Origin: an uncultured bacterium
GTDB taxonomy: Bacteria > Spirochaetota > Leptospiria > Leptospirales > Leptonemataceae
Reading direction: 5' to 3'
Length of the DNA: 64,000 nucleotides
Assembly (NCBI GenBank): GCA_937928085.1
Contig: CALFVU010000004.1
Coordinates: 62,001-126,000, forward strand
Part shown: positions 8,297 to 16,610 of the stretch, piece after piece
Layout of the letters: each line of letters starts with the position of its first letter
Position numbering within the stretch: the stretch's first letter is position 1
Made by a program: the position numbers and the translations under genes
Notes under the pieces: generated by a model
Databases searched by the model: none
The model's input: only the letters and a program-made list of their open reading frames with translations
What the model was told of the DNA's origin: nothing

Positions 8297-8321
8297 AAGT
8301 AACTGCTTCTTGCAGTTACTT
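8297..8321 (+). terminator. Hairpin between the His-rich lipoprotein gene and gcvT
   Basis: AAGTAACTGC and GCAGTTACTT form a perfect 10-bp stem with a 5-base loop, starting 9 bases after the lipoprotein stop and ending 14 bases before the gcvT ATG. The run after it is only moderately T-rich, so it may be a weak terminator or act on the gcvT leader. Confidence 0.55.
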
Positions 8322-8334
8322 ACTTTAATAAAAT

Positions 8335-9459
8335 ATGAAATTAAAAACAACACCGCTAAATTCTATTCATAAGAAGTTTAAAGCTCGTATGATTGATTTC
8401 GCAGGATGGGAGATGCCTGTCCAATATACTTCGATTATAGAAGAACATTTAGCCGTTCGAAATCGAATTGGGATTTTTGATGTATCTCATATGGGACAAA
8501 TTTATGTATCTGGAAATGATTCTGTGTTTTTCTTAGAAAAGATTACTTGCAATTATGTAGAAGATCAGAAAATCAAACAAGTTCGTTATAATGCTATTTT
8601 AAACCCTTATGGTGGAGTTAAAGATGATGTAACAATTTTTAGAGAATCAGAAAAAGATTTTTTAATTATCGTAAATGCAAGTAATACAAATAAAGTATTT
8701 CAATATCTTTTATTAGAAGCAGAGAATTATAAAAATCTTGAAATTTTCGATAAAAGTGATGAATTTGCGATGATTGCCATACAAGGTCCTAAAGCAGAAG
8801 AAATAACAATAAAAATATTAAATGAATATAAGCATCAAATAGAAAATTTAAACTACTATTATTTTGATAAAATATATTTTCATAATGAAAATATTTTGAT
8901 TTCGAGGACTGGATATACTGGAGAAGATGGTTTCGAAATCCTTTTAAATAAAGATCTAGCAATTCAGTTATGGTCAGAGATGATCAATCTTAATGCCCAA
9001 CCTTGTGGATTGGGAGCAAGAGATAGCCTACGATTAGAAGTCATGTATCCACTTTATGGACATGAACTTAACGAAGATAGAACTCCAGTAGAAAGCGGAA
9101 TTGGATGGATAGTGAAAGAAAAAAAACATTATTACTATGGAAAAGAACGATTACTTTTGCAAAAGAAAAATCATCCCGAAAACATCATAGTTCCTTTTAT
9201 TTTACTAGAAAATGGAATTCCCAGAGAAGGATATAAAATCTTTAAAAAAGAACAAAACAAGTTTTCTTTTACTGAAATCGGAAGCGTACAAAGTGGTTTA
9301 TACTCACCTATCCTAAAAAAAGGAATAGGAACCGCATTTTTACCCTACTTTTATAAAGAAAATCAGCAACAAAACGAAATTTTTATTGAAATTCGAGATA
9401 AAAAAATTCCTATAAAAATTCATCAAGGACCTTTTGTAAAAGCTAAAACAAAAAAATAA
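8335..9459 (+). CDS. gcvT: Aminomethyltransferase (glycine cleavage system T protein)
   Basis: Transfers the methylene group from the lipoyl-bound aminomethyl intermediate to tetrahydrofolate, releasing ammonia. The 374-residue protein shows [45 protein letters not shown], and [22 protein letters not shown], all standard T-protein motifs. The expected neighbours gcvH and gcvP are not downstream, where two heat-shock genes follow instead, so the glycine cleavage genes appear split in this genome. The ATG at 8335 sits just after a hairpin. Confidence 0.95.
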   Translation: MKLKTTPLNSIHKKFKARMIDFAGWEMPVQYTSIIEEHLAVRNRIGIFDVSHMGQIYVSGNDSVFFLEKITCNYVEDQKIKQVRYNAILNPYGGVKDDVTIFRESEKDFLIIVNASNTNKVFQYLLLEAENYKNLEIFDKSDEFAMIAIQGPKAEEITIKILNEYKHQIENLNYYYFDKIYFHNENILISRTGYTGEDGFEILLNKDLAIQLWSEMINLNAQPCGLGARDSLRLEVMYPLYGHELNEDRTPVESGIGWIVKEKKHYYYGKERLLLQKKNHPENIIVPFILLENGIPREGYKIFKKEQNKFSFTEIGSVQSGLYSPILKKGIGTAFLPYFYKENQQQNEIFIEIRDKKIPIKIHQGPFVKAKTKK

Positions 9460-9578
9460 AAAGAAAGAAAATCTGACATTTTCTCATATATATTAAACCA
9501 TTTTGATTTTTTAATTTTTATTAAATTTTTTAAAAAGGCATATACTTTGCTTAATCTTAACGAAAAAGGAGGTTAGAT

Positions 9579-9992
9579 ATGTATTTAAAAACATGGGATG
9601 ACTATATATTACAAGATATAGCAGATTTTTTTAATACATTTCGCTACAACTTAAAACAAAAACAAGAATATTTAAATGTAAATATTTATGAATCTAACGA
9701 TGGATTATTACTGGAATCTGAAGTACCGGGAGTTGAACCCGATAAAATCAATGTAGAGATTAAAGATAATGTTCTAACGTTTTCTGTTGAAAGATCAAAT
9801 CCATTAAACGGAGATTATAAAATCATAAAAAACGAAATTGAGTATGGTAAATTTATTAGAAACATACAATTACCCTTTAAAGTAAAATACAGTGATATAA
9901 AAGCAGAATATAAATCTGGAATCTTAAAAGTATTTTTACCAAAAGCCGATGAAGAAAGACCTAAAAAAATTGAAATTCAATCCAATTCATAA
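9579..9992 (+). CDS. Small heat-shock protein, Hsp20/alpha-crystallin family (first copy)
   Basis: A 137-residue ATP-independent holdase. The alpha-crystallin domain spans about residues 36-130: NVNIYESNDGLLLESEVPG, VEIKDNVLTFSVER, EYGKFIRNIQLPFKV, and AEYKSGILKVFLPKA with the GxLxxxxPK end. A strong AGGAGG lies 8 bases before the ATG. The N-terminal arm is short and the IxI-type tail reduced. It is followed 13 bases later by a second Hsp20 gene, as in the paired hsp15/hsp20 genes of Leptospira. No CIRCE repeat is visible upstream. Confidence 0.93.
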   Translation: MYLKTWDDYILQDIADFFNTFRYNLKQKQEYLNVNIYESNDGLLLESEVPGVEPDKINVEIKDNVLTFSVERSNPLNGDYKIIKNEIEYGKFIRNIQLPFKVKYSDIKAEYKSGILKVFLPKADEERPKKIEIQSNS

Positions 9993-10005
9993 AAGGAGGT
10001 GGAAT

Positions 10006-10497
10006 ATGAAGTGGTTACCATCAAAATGGAAAAAACAAGAAGCTGAAGAAAGTAAATTTATATCACCTATTGATTATTTTACAAATTTTCAGAAACGAAT
10101 GGATGAATTATTCGAAGAATTCTTCGGTGATTTTGGATTGCCAACTAATAGAAGTTTTAGTAGTTTCTATCCAAGAATAGACATAAGAGATAATGAAAAT
10201 CAAATTATAGTTCAAGCAGATCTACCAGGTATTGACGAAAAAGATTTAGAAGTTGCTATCACCAAAGACTCTATTATTTTGCAAGGAGAAAAAAAATATG
10301 AATATGAAGAAAAAAAAGAGAACTATTTTAGAAAAGAAAGATCTTATGGAAGTTTTAAAAGAGTCATACCTCTGCCTGTAGAAGTGGATGATTCTAAAGC
10401 AGAAGCAAAATATAAAAATGGCGTGTTAACAATCATACTACCAAAATCAGAAAAAGCAACTCAAAATATTAAAAAAATTCCAGTTAAAATTGACTAA
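10006..10497 (+). CDS. Small heat-shock protein, Hsp20/alpha-crystallin family (second copy)
   Basis: The start at the ATG 10006 follows AGGAGG at 7 bases; an in-frame extension to 9949 overlaps the first copy and is not needed. The 163-residue chaperone has a longer N-terminal arm with FTNFQKRMDELFEEFF. The alpha-crystallin domain starts at about residue 55: YPRIDIRDNENQIIVQADLP, SYGSFKRVIPLP and AKYKNGVLTIILPK. It ends in an IKKIPVKI tail that contains the IxI/V oligomerisation motif missing from the first copy. Co-transcribed with the first copy and closed by a strong terminator. Confidence 0.94.
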   Translation: MKWLPSKWKKQEAEESKFISPIDYFTNFQKRMDELFEEFFGDFGLPTNRSFSSFYPRIDIRDNENQIIVQADLPGIDEKDLEVAITKDSIILQGEKKYEYEEKKENYFRKERSYGSFKRVIPLPVEVDDSKAEAKYKNGVLTIILPKSEKATQNIKKIPVKID

Positions 10498-10527
10498 AAG
10501 GGGAATATCCCCTTTTTTATTTTTTTT
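10496..10527 (+). terminator. Intrinsic terminator of the hsp20 pair
   Basis: AAAAGGGGA and TCCCCTTTT make a 9-bp stem with a 3-base loop, followed by a long T run. The stem begins inside the TAA stop of the second hsp20. This is one of the clearest rho-independent terminators in the window. Confidence 0.9.
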
Positions 10528-10999
10528 CAAAAACTCAAAATTAAAAGATAAATTCAAAATGGAACATATTTATACGATAAAAGATGATTTATTAAATCAA
10601 AACTTCCCATTTTAACGAATCAATCCAGATTCTTTTCTATCATTGAGAAAATTTTAATGCTTTCAAAAATTTAAAATTTTGCTTCAAAAAATTGGATTAT
10701 AGAAATAAAAAAAGGGATTTGCATTTATTTCTTTAAAAATTTCTTAAGCATCATTCAAAATGACTACGAATATTAGATAACTTTCAAACCATACCTCTTT
10801 TGCAGAGATAATAAATAAGTTATCAGGGGAAGAATATGATATAAATGATTATATTGCCGATATGAATCAATTTCTATCTTGTAAGGAAGTTGTTAGATAA
10901 TAGAAAAATAAAGTAGCTTTAAAACGACATAAAAATGAATTTTAAAGAACAATTTTATTAAAAGTTATTGTTTAGATTTTTTGTATTTGGCACATATTC
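10498..10999. other. Intergenic gap with probable gene remnant
   Basis: After the hsp20 terminator this 500-base stretch has no intact gene. Short frames that look protein-like are interrupted by stops (see the remnant at 10559-10900). No hairpins, repeats or RNA-like structures stand out apart from A/T runs. It is downstream of both flanking genes, so no promoter is needed here. Confidence 0.5.
10559..10900 (+). pseudogene. Possible decayed small gene
   Basis: Starting at ATG 10559 is a natural-looking peptide MEHIYTIKDDLLNQNFPF and then a stop. From ATG 10760 a second frame reads MTTNIR, a stop at 10778-10780, then 39 codons including SFAEIINKLSGEEYDINDYI before the stop at 10898-10900. 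The composition of the second piece (balanced charged and hydrophobic residues, no poly-Lys/Asn drift) looks like former coding sequence rather than random AT-rich DNA. No family is recognised and the two parts may be unrelated. Confidence 0.25.
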
Positions 11000-12256
11000 C
11001 TACAACTTAGTTTTTATAAAACTATCTTCTTTGTGATCTATCACTTTGTTTAAATTTTCTTTAGAGATAATACCTCCCATGTATAAAATATCATTTGGAT
11101 TCTCTTTTTGGTCTGGATAAAACACTGCACTTTGACCGGGGGTTACAGCAACAAGAGGACTTTCAGGAATTACTTCTAAAATATGCCCTTTTGGTTTTCC
11201 ATTCCAACTTGTTTCAGGATTATATTTTTTATATCTTACATAAGCTGGATAAGGCTGAGAACGATAACGGATTTGTACTCTACATTTTAATAATTCATTT
11301 GAAAATAAATCTGTAAATTCTTCTTCTGAAAAATATAAAAAATTTACTTGTTCTACTTCGAAAGAAACTGTAAAACCCTGATCATAAGTTCCCAAGATAA
11401 CATCTCCATTTTCTAAGATATCGATCACATATAAAGGCTCTTTCCAGCTTATTTTTAGTCCTTTTCTCTGACCAATAGTAAATTGTTCTTTGCCATTGTG
11501 TTTTCCTAGAATTCTTCCATGAATATCTTTAAAATATCCCGGTGTAAAATTTACGTTATTTTTTATTAAAAATTTTCTATAATCGTTTTCTGGAATAAAA
11601 CATATTTCCTGAGATTCTTGTTTTTCTGCAACACGTAAATTATATGTTTTTGCGATTTCTCTTACTTCTGCTTTAGTAAAATTTCCTAATGGAAAGATAG
11701 TAGAAGCCAGTGCCTCTTGTGATACTCCATAAAGATAATATGCTTGATTTTTAGATAAATCTAAAGCATTTTGAATTGTATAACGATTATTTTTTGTTTT
11801 ATAAATTTTAGCATAATGTCCTGTAGCTATCCAGGGTATTCCTAAAGATTTTGCTTTTTTCCACAAAGAACCAAATTTTATATGAGTATTACACTCTACA
11901 CATGGATTTGGTGTTCTTGCTTTTTGGTAATCTAAAATAAATCGATCGATCACTTTTTTTCGAAATTCATTCTCTATCTTGACTACATAAAAAGGCAAAT
12001 TTAAATCCAAAACAACAGATCTGGCATCGTAAAGATCTCTAGGACTACAACAAGATTTTTTATGAAAATCACAACTATGAGTCTCTTCGTAATTATATAC
12101 TCTAAGATTGATTCCTATTACATCATAACCTAATTCTTTTAATAATAAAGCACTTACAGAACTATCCACTCCTCCAGACATTGCCACCACAATCTTAGAA
12201 TTTTTTTTAGGCAATTCTATGTCTTGAAATTTGTTGATGTACGAAGTTTTGATCAT
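11000..12256 (-). CDS. mnmA: tRNA-specific 2-thiouridylase MnmA
   Basis: Thiolates the wobble uridine of Lys, Glu and Gln tRNAs. The 418-residue protein has the PP-loop VVAMSGGVDSSVSALLLKE, the first catalytic Cys in RTPNPCVECN, the ATGHYAKI and KNQAYYLYGVSQ segments, and the second catalytic Cys in ESQEICFIPENDYRKFL. It continues with QFTIGQRKGL and a C-terminal beta domain. An additional CDFHKKSCCS cluster near residue 65 is longer than in E. coli MnmA but is seen in some bacteria. Starts at ATG 12256, divergent from the next gene with only about 25 bases between them. Confidence 0.95.
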   Translation of the reverse strand: MIKTSYINKFQDIELPKKNSKIVVAMSGGVDSSVSALLLKELGYDVIGINLRVYNYEETHSCDFHKKSCCSPRDLYDARSVVLDLNLPFYVVKIENEFRKKVIDRFILDYQKARTPNPCVECNTHIKFGSLWKKAKSLGIPWIATGHYAKIYKTKNNRYTIQNALDLSKNQAYYLYGVSQEALASTIFPLGNFTKAEVREIAKTYNLRVAEKQESQEICFIPENDYRKFLIKNNVNFTPGYFKDIHGRILGKHNGKEQFTIGQRKGLKISWKEPLYVIDILENGDVILGTYDQGFTVSFEVEQVNFLYFSEEEFTDLFSNELLKCRVQIRYRSQPYPAYVRYKKYNPETSWNGKPKGHILEVIPESPLVAVTPGQSAVFYPDQKENPNDILYMGGIISKENLNKVIDHKEDSFIKTKL

Positions 12257-12281
12257 ATTATGGTAATATAATATTAAAACT

Positions 12282-14117
12282 ATGCATCGTCATTTAAAAA
12301 TATTTTTTATTCTTTTACCATTTCTGGATCTTTATCCTGAAAAAATTCCAAAAATATATTTTCAAACCAATAAAAAATATCTGAACTTGAGTGATGTTGG
12401 TGTTGAACCTATAATTTTTACAATACAATACGAAAAAAGAAAGGAAGTGGGAGTTAAGAGTTTTTTTATAAAAATCTTAGACTCTAAATTTAACATTTTA
12501 CAAAATATAAAAAAAAATTTAGATCAATCTGATCAGGGAAAATTCATTTTTATATGGGATGGAAAAGATCAAAATAAAAAATGGGTAGAAGAAGGTGAAT
12601 ACAAAGCGATCTTAGAAGTTGAGTATACCTATCCAAATCTTACAAAAGAATTTGAACTTACTTTTTATGTAATTAAATTCAATCCGAATTTTGAATTTGA
12701 ATTCATTAATCCTTTGATCATAATCAAAAATTTAGTAGAACAAAAATCATATGTAAATCTTACAGAAGCAAAGATTTTAAACAAAAATAAGAACTTTGAT
12801 TTTTATGACATAGAGTCTTATGTTATAGATCCTACGAAAAAAATTTTATTAAGAAAAAAATGGAATGAAAAAATTAAGGATACAATCTTGTGGAATGGTT
12901 ATGTAAATGATTCTATTTCTTATCCTGGAATTTATCATTTTTTATTTAAAACAAAAACGAAAGAAAAAAATCTTTTTTTTATTCTCCCCGGCATTTTGAT
13001 TTTTCCTCATAATTTAGAATATTATTCATTTTTAAATCACTATATCGTAAATTCAAGAGGATTTGGAGTAGAAAATCTTAACTTTCAACCCTTACAATTA
13101 AAAATAAAAAATAAAGAATGGAAAGAAATTTTAAGTAAAAATAATCTAGAACTGTATTCAAAATATTATCAAATTTTTTGTTTAGAGCAAGGAATATTTA
13201 AATCAGAATGGAAATTTTATAAAGACGGAATCGAAGATATAACGACAAATGGAATACTAAGAATGATCAACCAGATACCCCCCAACAAAAATTGTCAGAT
13301 TGTGTTTTTTGAAAATCCCTTAAGAGAATTTGAATTTCTTAAGATCAATCAAAAAATCCTCACCACAATTCCTATTTATGTCGACACAGAAAAACCAGAA
13401 GTAAATATAAGTTTTAAAAAATCATTCCGTCCCAATTCTGATTATTACGATGATTACTTTCAGAATATTTCATTGGAATTAAAAGATAATACTTTTCTTG
13501 AAAGTATAAATCTTAAGATTTTTCTCCAGTATTCTGGTTTTTTTCATCTCGTAAAAGAATGGAATATACCCCACCTTGAAATTCCTCATTGGGATCAAAT
13601 AATCAAAAAAGATCTGAATTGGTATGGAGATACAATCGACAATTCAGAAATTTATAGTTTAGAAAATTTTATACTAGAATTAAACGTACGCGATTTCGCA
13701 GGGAATCTCACTCAAATCAAAAAAACTTTTAAAACTGATATTTTTTTTAGAGAACATAATTCTGACTTTAGGATTTATATACCAACTTCAAATTTTTTTG
13801 TGGAAAATCAACAAATCATATCTACTTCTTACTTAGAACAAATAATCCAAAAATTTAAAAAAAGTAAAAAAAAATATCTTTATATAAATATACATTTTTT
13901 TAACAATCATCCTTTTGAAGATCTTAAAACATCAGAAAAACTTTCAGAATCAATATATAACTACATTATTACAAAACTTCCTAAAGAGCAGGTGTTTTAT
14001 AGAGGTATGGGAAATTTATATCCTATTTATGATAATCAGGATGAGTTTTCTCTTTATAAAAATAATAGAATAGAAATCCTTTTTTCAAATGTATTACTTG
14101 ATAGAGAAAAATTATAA
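12282..14117 (+). CDS. Exported protein with FlgD-Ig-like and OmpA-like domains
   Basis: A 611-residue protein with a short N-terminal signal peptide. Residues about 55-115 resemble a FlgD-type Ig fold (FIWDGKDQNKKWVEEGEY). A middle region of beta-rich sequence is unassigned. The last ~100 residues resemble an OmpA-like peptidoglycan-binding domain (a helical LEQIIQKFKKSKKKYLYI start and an NNRIEILFS end), though the usual NxxLSxxRA motif is changed to FEDLKTSEKLSESI. Likely a periplasmic or outer-membrane-attached structural protein. It overlaps the next gene by 29 bases. Confidence 0.7.
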   Translation: MHRHLKIFFILLPFLDLYPEKIPKIYFQTNKKYLNLSDVGVEPIIFTIQYEKRKEVGVKSFFIKILDSKFNILQNIKKNLDQSDQGKFIFIWDGKDQNKKWVEEGEYKAILEVEYTYPNLTKEFELTFYVIKFNPNFEFEFINPLIIIKNLVEQKSYVNLTEAKILNKNKNFDFYDIESYVIDPTKKILLRKKWNEKIKDTILWNGYVNDSISYPGIYHFLFKTKTKEKNLFFILPGILIFPHNLEYYSFLNHYIVNSRGFGVENLNFQPLQLKIKNKEWKEILSKNNLELYSKYYQIFCLEQGIFKSEWKFYKDGIEDITTNGILRMINQIPPNKNCQIVFFENPLREFEFLKINQKILTTIPIYVDTEKPEVNISFKKSFRPNSDYYDDYFQNISLELKDNTFLESINLKIFLQYSGFFHLVKEWNIPHLEIPHWDQIIKKDLNWYGDTIDNSEIYSLENFILELNVRDFAGNLTQIKKTFKTDIFFREHNSDFRIYIPTSNFFVENQQIISTSYLEQIIQKFKKSKKKYLYINIHFFNNHPFEDLKTSEKLSESIYNYIITKLPKEQVFYRGMGNLYPIYDNQDEFSLYKNNRIEILFSNVLLDREKL

Positions 14118-14547
14118 TTTTTTTTTATTATTTTTTTTATATATTTTGAATATTTACTCTTACCCTATCGAAGAAATATTATCAAAAAACATAAATTGCC
14201 AATATAAATATTACGAAAGAAAAAAATTAAAATACCAAAATGAATGCAGGATTCAAAAAAAAAATCAATACATACAATTTGAATTTAAAATTCATTCGGA
14301 TGTTTTTTTAAATTCTATCCTTATAGAAAATCATAATGAATATATTTTAGCAAATATTCTATTCAAAGAACTATTAAAACATCACCAATATATTCTTACA
14401 TTAGATGAAATTTTATCAACAAAAGAAAGAAAGATCTATTATTACATAGAAGATACTAAAAAAAAGATGATTCAACTAGACATACAAAAACAAAAGATTT
14501 TAATAATCATAGAATATGGTAAAATAGAAATATTTTTTAATTCTTAA
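14089..14547 (+). CDS. Hypothetical exported protein
   Basis: A 152-residue protein with a hydrophobic N-terminal segment (NFFLLFFLYILNIYSYP), a probable signal peptide, then about 125 residues rich in Ile, Lys, Asn and Tyr. I do not recognise a family; the beta-strand-rich middle could be an outer-membrane-lipoprotein-carrier-like fold, but this is a guess. It overlaps the end of the OmpA-like gene, so the two are co-transcribed, and its 3' end overlaps the convergent hydrolase gene by 11 bases. Confidence 0.6.
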   Translation: MYYLIEKNYNFFLLFFLYILNIYSYPIEEILSKNINCQYKYYERKKLKYQNECRIQKKNQYIQFEFKIHSDVFLNSILIENHNEYILANILFKELLKHHQYILTLDEILSTKERKIYYYIEDTKKKMIQLDIQKQKILIIIEYGKIEIFFNS

Positions 14548-15487
14548 TTTTGTTTAATTCGCATTGAATGGATTCTATAAAAACTTCATAATTTTCACTA
14601 TGAGGTATATGACCGGCATTCGGTATTAGAATCAATTTAGAATTGTGAATCAACTTCTTTAATTTCTTTCCATAATGTAAATGTACTATACGATCCTGCG
14701 TTCCCCATATCAATATTGTTTTTTTAGGCATAGGATGATTTTTTAAGCTTTTTTGTGTAAAAAAAACTTCTTCTTCGATTTCTAAAGTGTTTTTCGCTAA
14801 ATATTGGATTCCTGTATGATTCCATTCTTTTAATAGAAAGTATTTTATAAAAATAGGTATATCTGGAGGATTGTATAAAAACAAACTTTCTAGTAGTTTA
14901 TCAATATCTTGAATTGTAGCGGGAAAAAACAACCTTAAATTTTTTTCTCTAAGGTTTTTTTTAAACTTTAAAATACCGGGAGCTATAGCAAATAAAATAC
15001 AATTGAATTTTTTGGGATATTCTTTCCTTTTTTTTGCATAACGTAATATGTGAAATACTAAAAAACCTCCTAAACTATGAGTTAGAAAAATTGGTTGTGA
15101 TATTTGCAAATATTCAAATATAAAACGATAAAGGAATCTAGCTAAAGAAGAGACTTGCCATAATTCACGAATGTAAGGCATTTTAGAACTTCCATGTCCC
15201 GGTAGTTCTAAAATAAAAACATTGTAGTCAGTTTTAAAAAAAGATAATACCTTTCTAAAAGTAAAAGGACTATCCAAGAAACCATGTAATAAAATTATAT
15301 TTTTTTTAGTACTATTTGGGTTCTCTTTAAAATTTGTATAAAAATAAATCGAAATTCCTTCGAAATTGATTTTTTTTAAATAAAATCCTTCTTTTAAAAT
15401 TTTTCTATGGATTTTGAATTTTCGTAAAGAAAAAAGAAATTTACCTAGTAAATAAAATATAAATTCTTTTTTATAAATAAAATTCAT
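14537..15487 (-). CDS. Alpha/beta-hydrolase fold protein
   Basis: A 316-residue hydrolase: oxyanion-side ILLHGFLDSPFTFRKV, nucleophile elbow THSLGGF (Ser), acid in ILIWGTQDRIVHL, and His in NAGHIPHSEN. The first ~45 residues are basic and hydrophobic without a cleavable signal. Length and layout match general esterase/lipase or C-C hydrolase relatives; the substrate is unknown. It lies 3 bases after the HDAC-family gene and is probably in one transcript with it. Confidence 0.85.
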   Translation of the reverse strand: MNFIYKKEFIFYLLGKFLFSLRKFKIHRKILKEGFYLKKINFEGISIYFYTNFKENPNSTKKNIILLHGFLDSPFTFRKVLSFFKTDYNVFILELPGHGSSKMPYIRELWQVSSLARFLYRFIFEYLQISQPIFLTHSLGGFLVFHILRYAKKRKEYPKKFNCILFAIAPGILKFKKNLREKNLRLFFPATIQDIDKLLESLFLYNPPDIPIFIKYFLLKEWNHTGIQYLAKNTLEIEEEVFFTQKSLKNHPMPKKTILIWGTQDRIVHLHYGKKLKKLIHNSKLILIPNAGHIPHSENYEVFIESIQCELNKIKN

Positions 15488-15490
15488 GAT

Positions 15491-16432
15491 TTAAGAAATT
15501 AGAACTTCGCTATGAACTCGTACACTTTCCGCTAAATCTGGTAATGAATATCCTCCTTCTAAAAAAGAGATTATTCTACCTTTAGAGCATTGCTCAGCAA
15601 AAGAGACTATTTTATGCGTCATCCATTCATATGCATTTGTTGTTAGTTCCATACCTCCTAAGGGATCGTTTTTGTGTGCATCAAAACCAGAAGAAAGAAG
15701 TATGATTTCCGGTTCAAATTGTTCTAATTTTGGAAGAATCAAATTCTCAAAGGCTTTTTTATAATCAGAATCATCACTTCCTCTTTGCATTGGAATATTT
15801 AAGGTATAACCCAGACCATCACCTTCCCCTATTTCGTCCATCGAACCGGTTCCAGGATAAAAAGGATATTGATGAATACTTATAAACAGCACGTTTTTAT
15901 CAGAATAAAATATTTCTTGTGTACCATTGCCATGATGAACATCCCAATCAATAATAGCTATTTTTTTAAACCCTTTTTTTAAAGCATATTTTGCGGATAT
16001 TGCAATATTATTAAAAATACAAAATCCCATCCCTTTTGATTTTAATGAGTGATGACCGGGTGGTCTTAACAATAAAAGTACCCTCCTAGTTGTTTGTTGT
16101 AGTATTTCCTCAATTGCTTGGATTCCAGATCCTGCAGCTAAAAGAGCAGCTTTAAAAGATTCTTTACTTACTGGAGTGTCTCCATCCAAATACCCACCTC
16201 CATAATTACACAGATTCTCTACATAATCAATATAATATCTATTATGTACTAACTCTAGTTCTTCTTTTGTTGCAAATCTTTGTTTTAATGATTTGAATTG
16301 ATTCAAAATCCCTTTTGATTCTAACTCTTTTTGTATAGCATCTAATCTTTCTGGAACCTCAGGATGGAAAAAACCAGTTTTATGTTCTTTAAATATTGGA
16401 TCAATACATATCATCGGCTCCATAGGATTCAT
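15491..16432 (-). CDS. Histone deacetylase/AcuC/AphA family metal-dependent deacetylase
   Basis: A 313-residue arginase-fold deacetylase. All family motifs are present: HPEVPERLDAI, LLRPPGHHSLKSKGMGFCIF, zinc site DWDVHHGNGTQ, GFDAHKNDPLGGM with the third metal ligand Asp, and the Tyr-containing FLEGGYS. Bacterial members deacetylate acetylated polyamines, small molecules or acetyl-lysine proteins; the substrate is not evident. The context with an acyl-CoA carboxylase subunit upstream and a hydrolase downstream suggests acyl-group metabolism but does not prove it. Confidence 0.92.
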   Translation of the reverse strand: MNPMEPMICIDPIFKEHKTGFFHPEVPERLDAIQKELESKGILNQFKSLKQRFATKEELELVHNRYYIDYVENLCNYGGGYLDGDTPVSKESFKAALLAAGSGIQAIEEILQQTTRRVLLLLRPPGHHSLKSKGMGFCIFNNIAISAKYALKKGFKKIAIIDWDVHHGNGTQEIFYSDKNVLFISIHQYPFYPGTGSMDEIGEGDGLGYTLNIPMQRGSDDSDYKKAFENLILPKLEQFEPEIILLSSGFDAHKNDPLGGMELTTNAYEWMTHKIVSFAEQCSKGRIISFLEGGYSLPDLAESVRVHSEVLIS

Positions 16433-16518
16433 AAAATTGTAATTTTTTTCTTTGTAAATTTTTTTTTATTTGAGAAAAAAAGTTAAATTTTTGCATTCAC
16501 AACTTCTCTAATAATTAG

Positions 16519-16550
16519 TTGCAGTGAGTAGTTTTATAATTTTACTGCAA
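16519..16550. promoter_or_regulatory. Inverted repeat upstream of the HDAC-family gene
   Basis: TTGCAGT and ACTGCAA, separated by 18 AT-rich bases, lie about 90 bases before the deacetylase start. The long spacing suits a dimeric-regulator site better than a terminator. No regulator can be named. Confidence 0.25.
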
Positions 16551-16610
16551 AAAACAAATTCTCTTAGTTTTGATTTACTTAATTGAAAAGCAAATAATAA
16601 TTCGAAGAAT

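Noticed and set aside
9500-9578. CIRCE element ahead of the hsp20 pair
   Set aside because: No TTAGCACTC/GAGTGCTAA inverted repeat is present; only AT-rich sequence with a possible TATACT at 9541.
16519-16550. BirA operator controlling the biotin carboxylase
   Set aside because: The half-sites TTGCAGT/ACTGCAA do not match the usual BirA half-site, and the site lies downstream of the carboxylase gene rather than at its start.
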